The notes under the pieces: model-generated
The model's database searches: none
What the model was told of the DNA's origin: nothing
Seen by the model: only the letters and a program-made list of their open reading frames with translations
Part shown: piece by piece, positions 1 to 7,672 of the stretch
How the letters are laid out: the number at the start of each line of letters is the position of its first letter
Position numbering within the stretch: the stretch's first letter is position 1
Made by a program: the position numbers and the translations under genes
Origin: JBAZDV01 sp041669745
GTDB lineage: Archaea > Thermoplasmatota > Thermoplasmata > Methanomassiliicoccales > Methanomethylophilaceae
Length of the DNA: 24,212 nucleotides
Assembly (NCBI GenBank): GCA_041669745.1
Contig: JBAYAO010000011.1
Location: 1 to 24,212 of the forward strand
Reading direction: 5' to 3'

Positions 1-675
1 ACTGTGAACAAAGGAGGTCCGCTGGAGGTCATCAGGACGGTAGCTTCGTCCAAGGGTTCCGAGCTCATAGCGATAGATGACGTCTCCGTTATATCGTTGG
101 AAGAGGACGGGGTGAAAATGGAGGACAAGGGCAAAACCTACGTCATCGGTCTTCCCGGCGATTACCAGGCCCTGAACGCCGCCATGGCCATCGAGGCGTT
201 GGAGCGGATATCATGTTCCGGTAGGGTCAGAGAATATATCGCAGACGGTCTGAAGGATGTCAAATGGCCAGGCAGGATGCAAAGGATGGGGGGACTCCCT
301 ATTATACTGGACGTGACCCACACATCCGCAGGTTCCGAAGTTCTCGTTAGGAACATACAGAAGATATACGGAAAGGTCGTCGTCGTCTTCGGAGTGCTTG
401 ATGACAAGGACATCGATGGTATCGCGAGAAATCTCTCGAAGATAGCATCCAAGATGATAGTGACGCTTCCAGACAGCGAGCGTGCAACACCGCTGAAGCG
501 TGTCAGCGATGTGGTTAAGAAGTACATTGATATCGTATTCCAAGCCAACGACGTAGGGAAGGCGATAGAGAAGGCGATGGAGGTCCGCGGAGATGAGATG
601 GTGCTTGTCACCGGTTCTCTGTTCATGGCAGGAGATTCGTTGAAATGGTTAAGAAGGACATCTGTTGGATCTTAG
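1..675 (+). CDS. folC: FolC-like Mur ligase (dihydrofolate/folylpolyglutamate synthase family), C-terminal part
   Basis: The reading frame is already open at base 1, so the gene starts upstream and only its last ~224 codons are here. The FolC/Mur-ligase hallmarks are the linker WPGRMQR (about residues 89-95 of the visible part) leading into the C-terminal ligase domain, followed by the D-x-x-H loop (DVTHTSAG, where bacterial FolC usually has DGAHN) and the phrase VVVFGVLDDKDIDGI, which matches the family's G-x-L-x-D-K-D segment. Family members add glutamate to a pterin cofactor with ATP; in an archaeon the substrate may be a folate or a methanopterin-type compound, which the sequence does not decide. 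The ATP-binding N-terminal domain lies outside the window. It ends in TAG and overlaps nth by 31 nt, so the two are probably cotranscribed. Confidence 0.75.
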   Translation, partial: TVNKGGPLEVIRTVASSKGSELIAIDDVSVISLEEDGVKMEDKGKTYVIGLPGDYQALNAAMAIEALERISCSGRVREYIADGLKDVKWPGRMQRMGGLPIILDVTHTSAGSEVLVRNIQKIYGKVVVVFGVLDDKDIDGIARNLSKIASKMIVTLPDSERATPLKRVSDVVKKYIDIVFQANDVGKAIEKAMEVRGDEMVLVTGSLFMAGDSLKWLRRTSVGS

Positions 676-1295
676 ACACTCTTGCCAAGGAGTACGACAG
701 GGGGGCGTATCCAGGACGTTCGTCAGAGGGACTCAATCCCGAGTGGGAGCCGGATCCGTTCCATGTGCTGATAGCGACCATCCTGTCGCAGAGGACAAGG
801 GACGACAATACAAGGAAGGCATCGGACAATCTCTTCAGTCGCTACAATTCAGTCGACGATATCGCCGATGCGGATATCGATCTCATCGCCGAACTGATAC
901 ATTCCGCGGGTTTTCCGAAGCAAAAAGCGACAGCCATCGTCAAATGCTGTTCCATCCTCAGGGATCAATATGGTTCCGATGTGCCTACGGACACGGAGGA
1001 ATTGTTGAAATTACCGATGGTCGGCAGGAAGACCGCCGCCTGCGTGAGGTCCTATGCCATGAACATACCCTCAGTGTGTGTGGACACGCACGTTCACAGG
1101 ATATCGAACCTGATGGGACTGGTTCATACCAAAGACCCGGAGGCGACCGAGTTCTCGCTCATGAAGATAACACCGGAGGAGAGATGGAGCGACATCAATC
1201 GTTATTTCGTGCGTCATGGACAGACGGTCTGCATACCGAACCATCCAAAGTGCGATAGATGTTCCGTCAGCGAGATGTGCGATTCCCGCAAATAG
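645..1295 (+). CDS. nth: Endonuclease III (DNA glycosylase/AP lyase)
   Basis: A complete 216-residue protein of normal length for Nth. It removes oxidised pyrimidines from DNA and cleaves the abasic site. The helix-hairpin-helix sits at about residues 122-133 (LPMVGRKTAA) with catalytic Lys129, and the catalytic Asp147 is in CVDTHVHR. The C-terminal [4Fe-4S] loop is intact: C196-x6-C203-x2-C206-x5-C212. The ATG start is preceded by GGAG at 631-634 with a usable spacing, inside the 3' end of the folC-like gene, which implies translational coupling. The stop is TAG. After it the frame contains a second TAG near 1377 and a TGA at 1512-1514, but the protein already ends at the usual place after the FeS cysteines. 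Confidence 0.95.
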   Translation: MVKKDICWILDTLAKEYDRGAYPGRSSEGLNPEWEPDPFHVLIATILSQRTRDDNTRKASDNLFSRYNSVDDIADADIDLIAELIHSAGFPKQKATAIVKCCSILRDQYGSDVPTDTEELLKLPMVGRKTAACVRSYAMNIPSVCVDTHVHRISNLMGLVHTKDPEATEFSLMKITPEERWSDINRYFVRHGQTVCIPNHPKCDRCSVSEMCDSRK

Positions 1296-1591
1296 AGCGA
1301 TCGCGGCATTCACCATTACGTCATTGATCCGGTCGTGCTTAAAATCCGTTCGCGTAACGGGTACGGTAATCCAATATAGTGTACTCACGACTCGTATGCG
1401 TTTGGGATCTTCTGCGACATTTCCGATCCTCGATCTGCGTTGTTCCCATCTCTACAAAGCGTGATGTCCAGTATGATCAGGGAATCCCTGCATGAAGGGT
1501 TTGTCAGGTATTGACCGGCTGTCTTGCCGTCCGCGCCTGCTTATTAAGCTTTGGGGACAGGCTAATTAACGTCTTTTCCATATACCATCCG

Positions 1592-1966
1592 ATGCATGAG
1601 GTGTCTGTCGTCTCCGATCTTGTCTCGGCCATTATTACGGAATTGGATAAGTACAGTGTGGAGAAGGTCGAAGAGGTCACGCTCGTCATAGGAGAGCTGA
1701 CCAGTCTCGGTACCGAGCAGATGGAATTTGCATACGAGGTTGTGACCAAGGGCACGGTTCTCGAAGGTTCGAAGCTCATCATCGAGACGGAGGAGATCGA
1801 GGTTCACTGCGAGTCGTGCGGATATGACGGACCGGTCGAGACACTGGTGAGTGACTACAGCGGGCACTCGATCCCTATACTGTCGTGTCCGAAATGCAAA
1901 GGTCATGTGAAAGTGACTGCAGGTCAGACATGCAGTGTGAAGAATCTCAGGATATTGGAGGCATGA
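1592..1966 (+). CDS. hypA: Hydrogenase nickel-incorporation protein HypA
   Basis: HypA delivers nickel to [NiFe] hydrogenase large subunits. The protein is 124 residues. It begins with the diagnostic Met-His-Glu (His2 binds nickel) and has a zinc site made of two CxxC pairs, C73/C76 (CESC) and C99/C102 (CPKC). The open frame extends 27 codons further upstream, but MHE is invariant as the family N-terminus, so the ATG at 1592 is chosen. There is no convincing ribosome binding site; a weak TATA-like TTATTAAG at 1541-1548 would give a leader of only ~20 nt. The stop overlaps the first possible hypD ATG, so hypA and hypD are coupled. Confidence 0.95.
   Translation: MHEVSVVSDLVSAIITELDKYSVEKVEEVTLVIGELTSLGTEQMEFAYEVVTKGTVLEGSKLIIETEEIEVHCESCGYDGPVETLVSDYSGHSIPILSCPKCKGHVKVTAGQTCSVKNLRILEA
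1957..1961 (+). promoter_or_regulatory. Ribosome binding site of hypD
   Basis: GGAGG near the end of hypA, 7 nt before the ATG at 1969. It excludes the two closer ATGs and the long upstream extension of the frame that begins at 1885 inside hypA. Confidence 0.7.
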
Positions 1967-1968
1967 TG

Positions 1969-3051
1969 ATGTTCAAGTACAGGGATGAGGCAACGGCAAA
2001 GAAGATTCTCGACAGGATCCGCGATCTCAACGTGGACCTCAAGTTCATGCATGTGTGCGGGACGCATCAAGATACGATAGTACGCTTTGGAATAGAACGT
2101 ATGCTGGCCGATGTAGGGGTCGAGATACGTCAGGGTCCAGGATGTCCTGTCTGTGTTACCACGAGTACGGAGATCGCGGAGGCCATTACTCTTGCAAGGT
2201 CCGGTATAACCATCTGTGCGTTCGGAGATATGATGAGGATCCCCACGACCATAGGCACGCTGAACGATGCGAAGGCGGAAGGTGCGGATGTCCGTATCGT
2301 ATATTCGGTCGAAGATGCCGTAAGAATGGCGTCAGAACAGAAAGGGGACCTCGTATTCGTTGCCGTGGGCTTTGAGACCACAGCGCCTTCGACGTGCGTT
2401 CCCCTTCAGAAGGAGCTTCCGGAGAATTTCAGTGTCTACAGCTGTCACAGGATATGTCCTCCTGCATTGGAGACGATATTCGATATGGGCGAGACGAAGG
2501 TTCAGGGCATCATAGAACCGGGGCATGTCGCGGTGATCACCGGATTGGATATATTCTATCCGTTTGCGGAGAAGTACCATATGCCGCAAGTGGTGGCCGG
2601 TTTCGAACCGTTGGATCTGCTCATGGCGACGTACATGCTTTGCAAACAGGTCACCGAGGGACGTGCCGAAGTGGAGAACGAATACACGCGTCTTGTGAGG
2701 CCAGAGGGCAACCTGAAGGCTAAGAAGCTGATGGAAGACACATATACTCTTGTGGACAGGGCATGGCGGGGTTTTCCGATCATTCCGAAAAGCGTTCTCG
2801 CTCTCAAGGACAGGTTCGCCTACTGCGACGCCACGAAGGTACACGAGGATATACTTGCGAAGACGCCCCCGGTGGAGGCGGAAGCCAAGGGATGCAGATG
2901 CGGTGAGGTTCTGAGAGGACTCATCCGTTCAGAGGAATGTCCGATGTTCGGCAGGGTATGCAAACCGACGAATCCTACGGGACCGTGCATGGTATCTAGC
3001 GAGGGGAGCTGTAACATCGCATATCGCTTTTCAGGGCCGAAGAAGGTGTGA
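1969..3051 (+). CDS. hypD: Hydrogenase maturation protein HypD
   Basis: HypD is the iron-sulfur scaffold on which the Fe(CN)2CO unit of [NiFe] hydrogenases is built, together with HypC. With the chosen start it has 360 residues, the family's usual size. Visible motifs are C30 in HVCGTHQ, the GPGCPVC loop (C59, C62) and the C-terminal cysteine cluster (CRCGEV...EECPMF...RVC...GPC) that binds [4Fe-4S]. Three consecutive ATGs lie at 1963, 1966 and 1969; GGAGG at 1957-1961 is 7 nt from the third, which decides the start. It overlaps or abuts hypA. HypC, HypE, HypF and HypB are not in this window, so the maturation set must be split across the genome. Confidence 0.95.
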   Translation: MFKYRDEATAKKILDRIRDLNVDLKFMHVCGTHQDTIVRFGIERMLADVGVEIRQGPGCPVCVTTSTEIAEAITLARSGITICAFGDMMRIPTTIGTLNDAKAEGADVRIVYSVEDAVRMASEQKGDLVFVAVGFETTAPSTCVPLQKELPENFSVYSCHRICPPALETIFDMGETKVQGIIEPGHVAVITGLDIFYPFAEKYHMPQVVAGFEPLDLLMATYMLCKQVTEGRAEVENEYTRLVRPEGNLKAKKLMEDTYTLVDRAWRGFPIIPKSVLALKDRFAYCDATKVHEDILAKTPPVEAEAKGCRCGEVLRGLIRSEECPMFGRVCKPTNPTGPCMVSSEGSCNIAYRFSGPKKV

Positions 3052-3053
3052 GG

Positions 3054-3578
3054 ATGCAGCTGATGGTGTCCAAAAAAGGTGCGAAAAGAGTGTTGGTGAT
3101 ATCCAACGATTCGTCCGTATTCCTGAGACAGGGCTTCGTCAGTGCGTTCGAGATGTTCGGTGGCAGACTGACGGAAGTCAAAAATCTGGTCGCGAGACTG
3201 GATGGGGTATGTGACACATCATTCGCGATAATCTCGGGTAAATTCGGTTTCATTCCCGCCAACTACGTCGTGATGCAGTATCCGAACGTTCCGTCATGCA
3301 AGAAGGACTACGAGGAGCTGCAGGAGAGGAAGGATTTCGTCGGTAAGACGGAATACATCGCACGTGCGTTCGACAAGGTCATAGTCTGTGTCCCGAAGGA
3401 TATGTTCGCAATGCTGATCGATGCACTTCCATCGGAGAAGGTCATCGCGGTTACGAGTCCCGAGTTCAGGGATGAATGTTCGAAACGCGGATGGACATTC
3501 TATCCTAGAAACGGTGCACGCGTGGGCAAAGAGAATGCCGATGCCATAGTGAGGGACATCGAGTCCCTCAGTGGGTAG
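3054..3578 (+). CDS. Conserved-looking protein of unknown function in the hypA-hypD operon
   Basis: A 174-residue soluble protein that I cannot name with confidence. It starts 2 nt after the hypD stop, with AAGGTG at 3043-3048 as ribosome binding site, so it is very likely the third gene of the hyp operon. The N-terminal half has an alternating hydrophobic pattern (RVLVISND, then FAIISGKFGFIPANYVV) typical of a Rossmann-like alpha/beta fold. The phrase S-G-K-F-G-F-I-P recalls the S-A-K-Y-G-L-L/P motif of DUF6884-like proteins and of the middle region of archaeosine-synthase relatives; this is only a resemblance. There is no membrane segment or metal-binding cysteine cluster. Its 3' end overlaps the convergent alkD by 11 nt. 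A hydrogenase-related role is suggested only by position. Confidence 0.75.
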   Translation: MQLMVSKKGAKRVLVISNDSSVFLRQGFVSAFEMFGGRLTEVKNLVARLDGVCDTSFAIISGKFGFIPANYVVMQYPNVPSCKKDYEELQERKDFVGKTEYIARAFDKVIVCVPKDMFAMLIDALPSEKVIAVTSPEFRDECSKRGWTFYPRNGARVGKENADAIVRDIESLSG

Positions 3579-4260
3579 TTCTCTTCCTCTTCATACTGCG
3601 TACGACGTCCTTCGTTTCGTCATCGACGCGATACGATTCGACGATCTTCTGCAGCGTTTTGTTATATGTGAAATCATCCAGGTTGCAGTTCTTGAGGTAC
3701 GCCATCGTCCTGTCGGGATATTTAACGAAGCATACGGAAAGGGTCCATGCGACGCCCATCTTGAGATAATATCCGTCATGTCTCGTCCTATCCATTTCCG
3801 ATATCACCCGATCCACATATCGGTCGTCTATGAATTTGGAGAGCATTACGATGGTGCCGAACCTCATGCCGAATTCGCTCGGTTCCCTCATATACGGCAT
3901 GATGAAATCCCATACCCTCTCCTTCTCGTCGTCCTTTATCTTCCATGCGGAACACGAAGAGTCGCATACGGCCCAATTGTCTATCAGCGGTATGAACGCC
4001 CTGTATTGCTCGAATCTCTCATCAAGGTCCATCCTGGCATATCCGATGACGAGGCCCCTTAAAGAGTAATCCTCGAAGTATCTGGGTCTCCATGAAGAGA
4101 TGTAACCCCTCCAGTCATCCTTTGCGATCCTCTTTCCGAGGGCCCTCATCCCGGGCGATCTCGCACCGAGGAATACATGATCCGAAGGGATGAGCTTCTT
4201 TTCGAACTCGGCGTTCTTCGGGTCCGCGATCATCCTCAATTCTTCATTCACATCGATCAA
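3568..4260 (-). CDS. alkD: DNA alkylation repair protein, AlkD family (HEAT-like glycosylase)
   Basis: A 230-residue, all-helical protein of the AlkD family, which excises N3/N7-alkylated purines through ALK/HEAT-like repeats. The Bacillus cereus AlkD active-site pattern is present: W96-x3-D100 in NWAVCDSS, and R133 in GMRFGTIVML. The start appears to be TTG at 4260, preceded by GAGGG and overlapping the stop of ogt by 4 nt (TTGA), so translation is coupled to the upstream methyltransferase gene. Pairing a base-excision glycosylase with a direct-reversal methyltransferase makes this an alkylation-damage operon. It converges on the hyp operon with an 11-nt overlap of coding ends. Confidence 0.9.
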   Translation of the reverse strand: MIDVNEELRMIADPKNAEFEKKLIPSDHVFLGARSPGMRALGKRIAKDDWRGYISSWRPRYFEDYSLRGLVIGYARMDLDERFEQYRAFIPLIDNWAVCDSSCSAWKIKDDEKERVWDFIMPYMREPSEFGMRFGTIVMLSKFIDDRYVDRVISEMDRTRHDGYYLKMGVAWTLSVCFVKYPDRTMAYLKNCNLDDFTYNKTLQKIVESYRVDDETKDVVRSMKRKRTTH

Positions 4261-4724
4261 ATTGAACCCTCTATCGCAAGGAGTTCCCTCTTGTACGTGA
4301 TACCGTGCGAATATCCGCCGATCGTTCCGTCAGAGGATACGATCCGGTGGCAGGGAATGAAAATAGGGATCGGATTCTTCCTAACGGTGCTGCCTACGGC
4401 CCTGTAGGCGTTAGGATTGCCTATAATTTCTGCAAATTCGCCATAACTGATGGTCATGCCATAAGGTATCCTCTGAAGTTCGATCCATACTTTCTTCTGA
4501 AAAGCAGTACCCTCAAGGGAATACAGGAGATCGAAAGTCCTTCTGCTGCCATCCAAATATTCGTTCAATTCCCTGAATGCCCTCTTGAGGGCCAGCGTCT
4601 CCTTGAGTTTTATCGTATGCCCCTCTTTGGAGAAGAAGAGGTTGGTGATGTTCCCGTCACCGTCCTCCGCTATACCGATCTTACCTATCTTCGTCTCAGA
4701 GAACAGTAGGTATCTTCCAGACAT
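4257..4724 (-). CDS. ogt: Methylated-DNA-[protein]-cysteine S-methyltransferase
   Basis: A 155-residue suicide repair protein that transfers the methyl group of O6-methylguanine to its own cysteine. The active site is I-P-C-H-R with Cys125, followed by the usual G-x-x-G-G-Y (TIGGYSHG). The helix-turn-helix and arginine-finger region AYRAVGSTVRKNPIPIFIPC matches the family closely. Its length equals that of short archaeal Ogt. It is the first gene of the ogt-alkD pair, overlapping alkD by 4 nt. It is transcribed divergently from the DUF1848 gene across a 54-bp intergenic stretch containing two inverted repeats. Confidence 0.95.
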   Translation of the reverse strand: MSGRYLLFSETKIGKIGIAEDGDGNITNLFFSKEGHTIKLKETLALKRAFRELNEYLDGSRRTFDLLYSLEGTAFQKKVWIELQRIPYGMTISYGEFAEIIGNPNAYRAVGSTVRKNPIPIFIPCHRIVSSDGTIGGYSHGITYKRELLAIEGSI

Positions 4725-4759
4725 GATTATGAATCAGCATATTCATTACTTATTACCTG

Positions 4760-4776
4760 CTATCGTGCAACGATAG
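4760..4776. promoter_or_regulatory. Inverted repeat between ogt and the DUF1848 gene
   Basis: CTATCGT-GCA-ACGATAG is a perfect 7-bp inverted repeat with a 3-nt spacer, ending 2 nt before the ATG at 4779. A second, weaker dyad (ATGAAT-N6-ATTCAT) lies at 4729-4746. The first could be an operator shared by the divergent genes, or a hairpin at the start of the DUF1848 message. Confidence 0.5.
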
Positions 4777-4778
4777 AA

Positions 4779-5705
4779 ATGATACTCGGTGTGAGTAGAC
4801 GTACGGACATTCCCGCATTCCATTCCGAATGGTTCATGAACAGGTTGCGTGCAGGTTATGTGATGGTCAGGAATCCGTGTTGCAGACATGTCGTGTACCG
4901 AGTTGAGCTGTCCCCGGAAAATGTGGATTGTCTGTTCTTCATAACGAAGGATCCGGAACCGATGTTGAAGTATCTTGACGAGATCGACCGGATGGGCTAT
5001 GAGTACATATTCCAGGTGACGATGACGCCATACGGAAGAGAGATAGAGCCCGGTGTAAGGAACAAGGATGGGATAGTCGATTCTTTCATCAGGCTTTCCG
5101 AACGTATCGGAAAGGAAAGGTCCATATGGAGATACGATCCAATCCTGTTCAACGATTCTGTCGATGTAGATTATCACAAGAGGGGATTCTCAGGATTATG
5201 TGACAGACTGGAGGACCATACGGAAAGGTGCATCTTCAGTTTTTTGGATCTGCATCCGAAATTGGGACATCATGTTCGGGACGGGATGCTGCGTGAGGTC
5301 ACGGACCCGGAGATCGAAAGCATCGGAAAGGTATTGGCACCGATTGCCGAAGAACACAGCATCGAGATGACATCATGCTGTACCAGGCACGACCTCTCCG
5401 GATACGGCATAAGGAAGAGAGGGTGTCTGGACGGGGAGTTGATGCGCAGGCTGGAGATCCCGTACGAGAAATGCGATGCACCGTTACGGGACGGCTGTCT
5501 GTGCGTCAGGAATCTCGATATAGGTACATACGACACGTGTGGCCACAACTGCGTATACTGTTACGCGAACAGAGCCTCCGACACCTCCAGGTCCAGAAGG
5601 AGATACGATCCGAACAGCGAGATGCTGGCGGGCCATGTCGAAAGGGACGACGAGATCGTCCGGAGGAATGCATCAGCTGTCACCAGGCTCACTGATTTTC
5701 TTTGA
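4779..5705 (+). CDS. DUF1848 family protein with C-terminal radical-SAM-like cysteine cluster
   Basis: A 308-residue protein of the DUF1848 family, recognised from its N-terminus (ILGVSRRTDIPAFHSEWFMNRL) and its TIM-barrel-like body (YIFQVTMTPYG, SIWRYDPILF, CIFSFLDLH). The cysteines cluster at the C-terminus: C232, C240, C242 and then C254-x3-C258-x2-C261 (TCGHNCVYCYAN), the same spacing as the cluster-binding motif of radical SAM enzymes but placed at the opposite end of the chain. The family is uncharacterised; an [FeS] enzyme role is inferred. No ribosome binding site is visible and the start lies next to a perfect inverted repeat. Its 3' end overlaps the convergent transporter gene by 33 nt. 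Confidence 0.85.
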   Translation: MILGVSRRTDIPAFHSEWFMNRLRAGYVMVRNPCCRHVVYRVELSPENVDCLFFITKDPEPMLKYLDEIDRMGYEYIFQVTMTPYGREIEPGVRNKDGIVDSFIRLSERIGKERSIWRYDPILFNDSVDVDYHKRGFSGLCDRLEDHTERCIFSFLDLHPKLGHHVRDGMLREVTDPEIESIGKVLAPIAEEHSIEMTSCCTRHDLSGYGIRKRGCLDGELMRRLEIPYEKCDAPLRDGCLCVRNLDIGTYDTCGHNCVYCYANRASDTSRSRRRYDPNSEMLAGHVERDDEIVRRNASAVTRLTDFL

Positions 5706-6659
5706 CTGTCTCTCAAGTTCCCTCTTCATCCTCTTCGGTGAATACAATACGGAGTCTATGAAGATGACCCAGCAGATCTCAATGACTATCGACGCCGAGA
5801 CAGGGAACAATGCGGCACCGACATTCATGCTCAGGGAGACAGCGACGGCAGTCACCAGGGCTATGGCGATACCTTTGTTCTTGTACGAGGTCATGAGGAC
5901 ATCGGTGACCCTCTGTTCCCAAGGTATCCCCTTTCTGCTTTCCACATACTCCAATCCGAGACCGAGACCGAATGTCCTGAGCACAGCAATGCCCATGAAT
6001 TCTGCGAGCAGTACGACATCCGAGCGGAAAAGATTGGCCGATGCACCCACTGAGAGGAACACCAGCAGGAAGATGCAGAAATTCAGGAAGATTCCCATCG
6101 TGTTCTTGTCGATCTTCACCTTGACCAGAAGGCGCGACAGTATGAGCGGTATCAGGACGACCTCGACCACGGCGAACAAGACGTCCTTTATGTCTATAGT
6201 CTGTCTCAGCAGCAACCATACGACGACCGGTATGTAGACGATCGATGCAAAGTACACGACGATGGTGCCTCTGGCAGCATGGTTGATGTCACCTCTTAGA
6301 ATGTAGGACAACGGAACGACTGATGCTGCGAAGGGCGTCAACGCTATGAAGATCAGACCTATCTGATAGGGAGTGCCTTCGAAGAAGAAGGAGGCGACGA
6401 GAGGGACCGCGGACGCAACCACGATCCCGAGTATCATCGCTCTTGCGACCGATTGCGGTTCCTTTTTCGGATCGAGGCCCTTGAAAGGTATCCTCGAGAG
6501 TGAAACGGTCATCATTATCGCCAGTATGAGTATAGTTATATTGCTCCTGATCTGAGGTTCGATATATGGGAAATTGTTGCTAAGTCCCAATGTCAGTGCC
6601 ACTATCAGAGCCAAAGACATCATGAAGGCGCTTCTGCCCAGCAGTTCCTTTACTTTCAT
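5673..6659 (-). CDS. Bile acid:sodium symporter (BASS)/arsenite-resistance-like membrane permease
   Basis: A 328-residue integral membrane protein with about nine to ten hydrophobic segments (first at about residues 11-30, last near 285-302) and a basic cytoplasmic tail (PKRMKRELERQSKK). The segment IALTPFAASVVPLSYILRGD is the conserved crossover region of the BASS superfamily, where a proline/serine-rich broken helix binds sodium. A later segment with NKGIAIALVTA corresponds to the second crossover helix. Members carry organic anions such as bile acids, pantoate or 2-oxoacids with sodium; the substrate here cannot be told. It stands alone as a transcription unit, divergent from menA, and its end overlaps the DUF1848 gene by 33 nt on the opposite strand. 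Confidence 0.85.
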   Translation of the reverse strand: MKVKELLGRSAFMMSLALIVALTLGLSNNFPYIEPQIRSNITILILAIMMTVSLSRIPFKGLDPKKEPQSVARAMILGIVVASAVPLVASFFFEGTPYQIGLIFIALTPFAASVVPLSYILRGDINHAARGTIVVYFASIVYIPVVVWLLLRQTIDIKDVLFAVVEVVLIPLILSRLLVKVKIDKNTMGIFLNFCIFLLVFLSVGASANLFRSDVVLLAEFMGIAVLRTFGLGLGLEYVESRKGIPWEQRVTDVLMTSYKNKGIAIALVTAVAVSLSMNVGAALFPVSASIVIEICWVIFIDSVLYSPKRMKRELERQSKKISEPGDS

Positions 6660-6711
6660 GTCATCCTGTTATCGAAGGACGGTATATCATTTTTGCCGCG
6701 ATACCGCTTCG

Positions 6712-6731
6712 TTAAATATGGATTTATCCAT
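6712..6731 (+). promoter_or_regulatory. menA-like gene promoter with dyad
   Basis: A TATA-like TTAAATAT (6712-6719) lies ~45 nt before the ATG at 6761, giving a predicted start near 6742. ATGGAT-TT-ATCCAT (6718-6731), a perfect 6-bp inverted repeat, begins at the end of this box, in a position suited to a repressor. Confidence 0.45.
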
Positions 6732-6760
6732 CGCGTAACGTCGTTGAGCAGGGAATACAG

Positions 6761-7663
6761 ATGAAAGTGAGACCGGTCAAAGCAGGATGGTACAATGCGT
6801 TCAGGCCATGGACGCTTCATGGTGCCGTGATCCCTGTATTGTTGGGTGGACTTCTGGCCTATCACGACGGTTATTCCTGCTGGTGGGTCCTACTGCTCGC
6901 CGTTGCGGGCGGCTGTCTTCTGCAGTCGGCCGCAAATCTTCTGAACACCTACGGGGACTACGTCAACGGATTGGACAATGAGGAGAATCATACAAGATCG
7001 CCAGAGCTGGTGTCCGGTGCTCTTAGACCGAAGAGCGTACTGTATATGGGTGCAGTCTGTCTCGCAGTGACCGCGCTCATCGGAGTGGTGCTCATCTGGT
7101 ATTCCGGTTGGGGGATATTGTGGTTCGGCCTTGCAGGGATCATAGGTGCGGGATCCTATACACTGGGTCTGTCCTATAAGTATTACGGACTCGGGCTGGT
7201 AAGCGTTTTTTTCATGATGGGTATCCTGATGCCGTTGGGAACGTACTACGTCCTATCGGGCGTCGTCGCATGGCATGTTGTGCTGATATCATTGCCAAAT
7301 GCCTTCCTGATCACCGCGGTACTGAGCGGCAATGAGATGAGGGATTTCGACAGCGATCTGGAAGCCGGAGTCAAGACGACATCGGGAAGGTTGGGTTACA
7401 GAGGCGGAATGCTGCTCTATCGTTCGCTGTGCACGTTACCGTATGCGATACTTGTTCTCCTGACGGTGTCCGGTTATCTGCCGTATCTTTCATTCCTGGC
7501 ATTTCTGACGCTTTACCAGTACTGGAAGTTGATCGAAAACAGCAGGCATGCCAGAGACGACAGGGAATGCGGTTTCATGATGGTGCCGATGGCGTTCAGA
7601 CTGAATTGGATGTTCGGCGGATTGTTGATGATAGGATACGTTTTAGCATATTACGTGCTTTGA
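6761..7663 (+). CDS. menA: MenA-like prenyltransferase (UbiA superfamily)
   Basis: A 300-residue membrane enzyme of the UbiA superfamily, closest in look to 1,4-dihydroxy-2-naphthoate prenyltransferase, which joins a polyprenyl chain to an aromatic quinone precursor. The two Asp-rich motifs that hold Mg-diphosphate are intact: NTYGDYVNGLD (residues 62-72, D66 and D72) and NEMRDFDSDLEAG (191-203, D195 and D199). The typical start WYNAFRPWTLHGAVIPVLLG and about eight to nine membrane helices are also present. It is followed 9 nt later by a UbiE-like methyltransferase, which completes the last two steps of a lipid-quinone-type pathway. If the host is a methanogen, the product may be a methanophenazine-like carrier or menaquinone; the sequence does not settle this. 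Confidence 0.85.
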   Translation: MKVRPVKAGWYNAFRPWTLHGAVIPVLLGGLLAYHDGYSCWWVLLLAVAGGCLLQSAANLLNTYGDYVNGLDNEENHTRSPELVSGALRPKSVLYMGAVCLAVTALIGVVLIWYSGWGILWFGLAGIIGAGSYTLGLSYKYYGLGLVSVFFMMGILMPLGTYYVLSGVVAWHVVLISLPNAFLITAVLSGNEMRDFDSDLEAGVKTTSGRLGYRGGMLLYRSLCTLPYAILVLLTVSGYLPYLSFLAFLTLYQYWKLIENSRHARDDRECGFMMVPMAFRLNWMFGGLLMIGYVLAYYVL

Positions 7664-7672
7664 GGTTCGAAC

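Noticed and set aside
1293..1514. Possible extension of endonuclease III through TAG codons: after the stop, the frame has only two amber codons before TGA at 1512-1514.
   Set aside because: A stretch of ~70 codons free of TAA/TGA is expected fairly often by chance, and Nth proteins end just after the FeS cysteines, as here.
1511..1591. 27-codon N-terminal extension of hypA.
   Set aside because: HypA requires Met-His-Glu at its N-terminus; the extension has no ribosome binding site and contains the probable promoter.
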